Below are positions 62,679 to 64,000 of a DNA stretch of 64,000 nt, piece by piece. Source of the stretch: an uncultured Planctomycetaceae bacterium. GTDB lineage: Bacteria; Planctomycetota; Planctomycetia; Planctomycetales; Planctomycetaceae. Each line of letters begins with the position of its first letter. The stretch's first letter is position 1. The stretch spans positions 1 to 64,000 of the forward strand of contig CALSLT010000027.1 of assembly GCA_943787265.1 (NCBI GenBank). Direction: 5' to 3'. A program made the position numbers and the translations under genes. The notes under the pieces were generated by a model, which searched no databases, was not told the DNA's origin, and was given only the letters and a program-made list of their open reading frames with translations.

Positions 62679-63686
62679 ATGACACAGAAGACTCTCAAAT
62701 CGTTTCAGCTCGGCGAGACGCTCGGCGTCGGCACTGTGGGTACGATCCGTCGAGCCGTCGATCGCGTTAACCGCCGAGAAGTCGCACTGAAGATTCTGCA
62801 GCCGGCTGTTTCTCAGGACGAAACCATCCGACTGCGTTTCGAACGGGAGATCGAGGTTCTGCATAAACTCGATCATCCAAACGTCGTGGCATGCTACGAC
62901 CACGGCCTTGATGGCGATCGGCTGTTTTACAGCATGGAGATCGTTCGTGGCGGCACGGTTAAGCAGCTTCTTAAGAAACGCGGAAAGCTGCGGATCGAAG
63001 AGGCACTGGAATGCGGATGGCAGCTCTGTTCGGCTCTGCAATACATACATAATCACGGCATTGTGCATCGCGATCTGAAACCTTCCAACATTTATCTCAA
63101 CCGCACAGGGCTTATCAAACTCGGTGATTTCGGCATCGCATTAGACACTGGAGCCACTGAAATCACCGATCAGGGGCTGACCGTCGGCTCGTACCTCTAC
63201 ATGGCTCCTGAGCAAATTCGTGGCGAGCGGTCGATGTCTGGGCAGTCTGATCTTTACGCAGTTGGTTGCCTGCTCTTCGAACTGGTAACAGGCAAGCCGC
63301 CATACGAAGGACGCAACTTCGCCAGAATCTTCGATCAGCATTTAAGTGCCGAGCCGCCTTCGGCTCGCGAGCGCGTTGCCGAGTGTCCCGAAGTCCTCGA
63401 CGACTTAATCCGAAGCCTGCTGAGTAAAGATCCGGACGACCGTCCGATTAACGCCCGGAGCGTTCAGGGAGTACTCGCCGAAACCCTTTCGGAGATCGTC
63501 GGTCCGCAGGTGATCGACACGCTGAAACACTGCCATCAGACGGGATCTCGACGCCTGGCGCGTCTGATATCGCCCGAACCGCTGACCACCAACGACGTCT
63601 CGTGGAAGCAGCTTGGCATTGCCGCAGCATCGATCGTCGGGCTGATTGCCGCAGCAGCCGCACTAAGATTCTTCGGCGGGATGTAG
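62679..63686 (+). CDS. Serine/threonine protein kinase with C-terminal membrane anchor
   Basis: A 335-residue Hanks-type kinase. It has the Gly-rich loop LGVGTVGTI (15-23), the catalytic Lys38 in VALKIL, HRDLKPSNIYLN with the catalytic Asp, DFGIA, and APEQIRGE in the P+1 region. A membrane span at the C-terminus (IAAASIVGLIAAAAAL) would place the kinase in the cytoplasm with no extracellular sensor domain. It lies divergent from amt across 336 bases. No partner phosphatase is nearby. Target unknown. Confidence 0.92.
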   Translation: MTQKTLKSFQLGETLGVGTVGTIRRAVDRVNRREVALKILQPAVSQDETIRLRFEREIEVLHKLDHPNVVACYDHGLDGDRLFYSMEIVRGGTVKQLLKKRGKLRIEEALECGWQLCSALQYIHNHGIVHRDLKPSNIYLNRTGLIKLGDFGIALDTGATEITDQGLTVGSYLYMAPEQIRGERSMSGQSDLYAVGCLLFELVTGKPPYEGRNFARIFDQHLSAEPPSARERVAECPEVLDDLIRSLLSKDPDDRPINARSVQGVLAETLSEIVGPQVIDTLKHCHQTGSRRLARLISPEPLTTNDVSWKQLGIAAASIVGLIAAAAALRFFGGM

Positions 63687-64000
63687 CACCGATTCGCGGC
63701 CCCAGCTCCGTCGCCCATTATTTAACTCAGTCGTTTTAAGAAGGCGTATTTCACGGCTGAAGTGAAATGCCTCCGTGCTTCGAATTCGAGCGGAACTGCC
63801 ACCACACTGCGCATGACCTCGGCAGTCTCCGAGCCCGCACGTCGCCCGTTCGTACGAAAATGAAAGGCGGCCAGTAGCCGCTCAGCGTGTGGTGACCGTT
63901 GTTCTCACACGAATTCCGAATCGCCGTTCGCAATTGGTCCGGAGATTGCTTTGTCGTTGGATGGCGGACTTTCCGCAGACAAACTCGACGATGGTTTTCG
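63687..64000. other. Right-end region with an imperfect inverted repeat
   Basis: No supported gene lies between the kinase stop and the window edge. An imperfect hairpin (aggcgtatttcac at 63742-63754, gtgaaatgcct at 63762-63772) may act as terminator of the kinase gene or be a dispersed palindrome. Open minus-strand frames from the right edge exist, for example to a stop at 63905, but I cannot support any. Confidence 0.4.

Overview
The window looks like chromosomal DNA of a planctomycete (phylum Planctomycetota). Three things suggest this. A DUF1552 protein (8767-10089) lies next to a large DUF1587/1592/1588/1585 cytochrome-type protein (10112-12685), a pair typical of that phylum. Short palindromic repeats lie between genes, and base composition is moderately GC-rich throughout. 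Most of the window is housekeeping sequence on both strands.

Layout: 1-4.4 kb holds ridA, a frame-broken mnmE and a short SecA paralogue. 4.9-8.6 kb is the dnaG-rpoD pair, closed by a strong terminator. 8.8-13.3 kb carries the planctomycete-type DUF pair and a Uma2-family protein. 13.4-20.6 kb, all on the minus strand, is the most unusual region: a molybdopterin oxidoreductase of the arsenite oxidase family, its Rieske partner, a small membrane protein, two di-haem cytochrome c peroxidases and a cupredoxin-like lipoprotein. That combination matches the iodate reductase (IdrA-IdrB-IdrP1-IdrP2) arrangement better than a plain arsenite oxidase. 21-26.8 kb has a MraZ-like protein, an SPFH protein with a zinc-ribbon partner, a type II toxin-antitoxin pair and a thioredoxin-fold lipoprotein. 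26.8-32.4 kb holds gph, an esterase, DUF58, a DUF3179 protein with an in-frame UGA exactly where the family has a cysteine, a prepilin peptidase and aroK. 32.4-37.5 kb is rpoN, recR, ebfC and dnaX. 37.8-46 kb has a Gfo/Idh/MocA oxidoreductase, a 1019-residue exported protein, a small membrane protein and carB. 46.4-55.6 kb has zwf, a lipase-like lipoprotein, asnB and a three-gene sugar cluster. 55.6-63.7 kb has ppk, ppx, a ROK kinase, an ammonium transporter behind a sigma-54 type promoter, and a Ser/Thr kinase.

Two observations stand out. First, the DUF3179 gene (29316-30347) reads as a selenoprotein: UGA replaces the first Cys of the family CxxC motif, and a SECIS-like hairpin sits at the expected distance. 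Second, four genes (mnmE, both di-haem peroxidases, one Gfo/Idh/MocA gene) are broken by small indels. Almost all can be explained as one extra copy of a base next to an identical one. This points to base over-calling or a common mutational cause, and the affected proteins may well be intact in the living cell.

No tRNA, rRNA, CRISPR array, transposase or phage gene was recognised. Family assignments come from reading the proteins; no database search was run.
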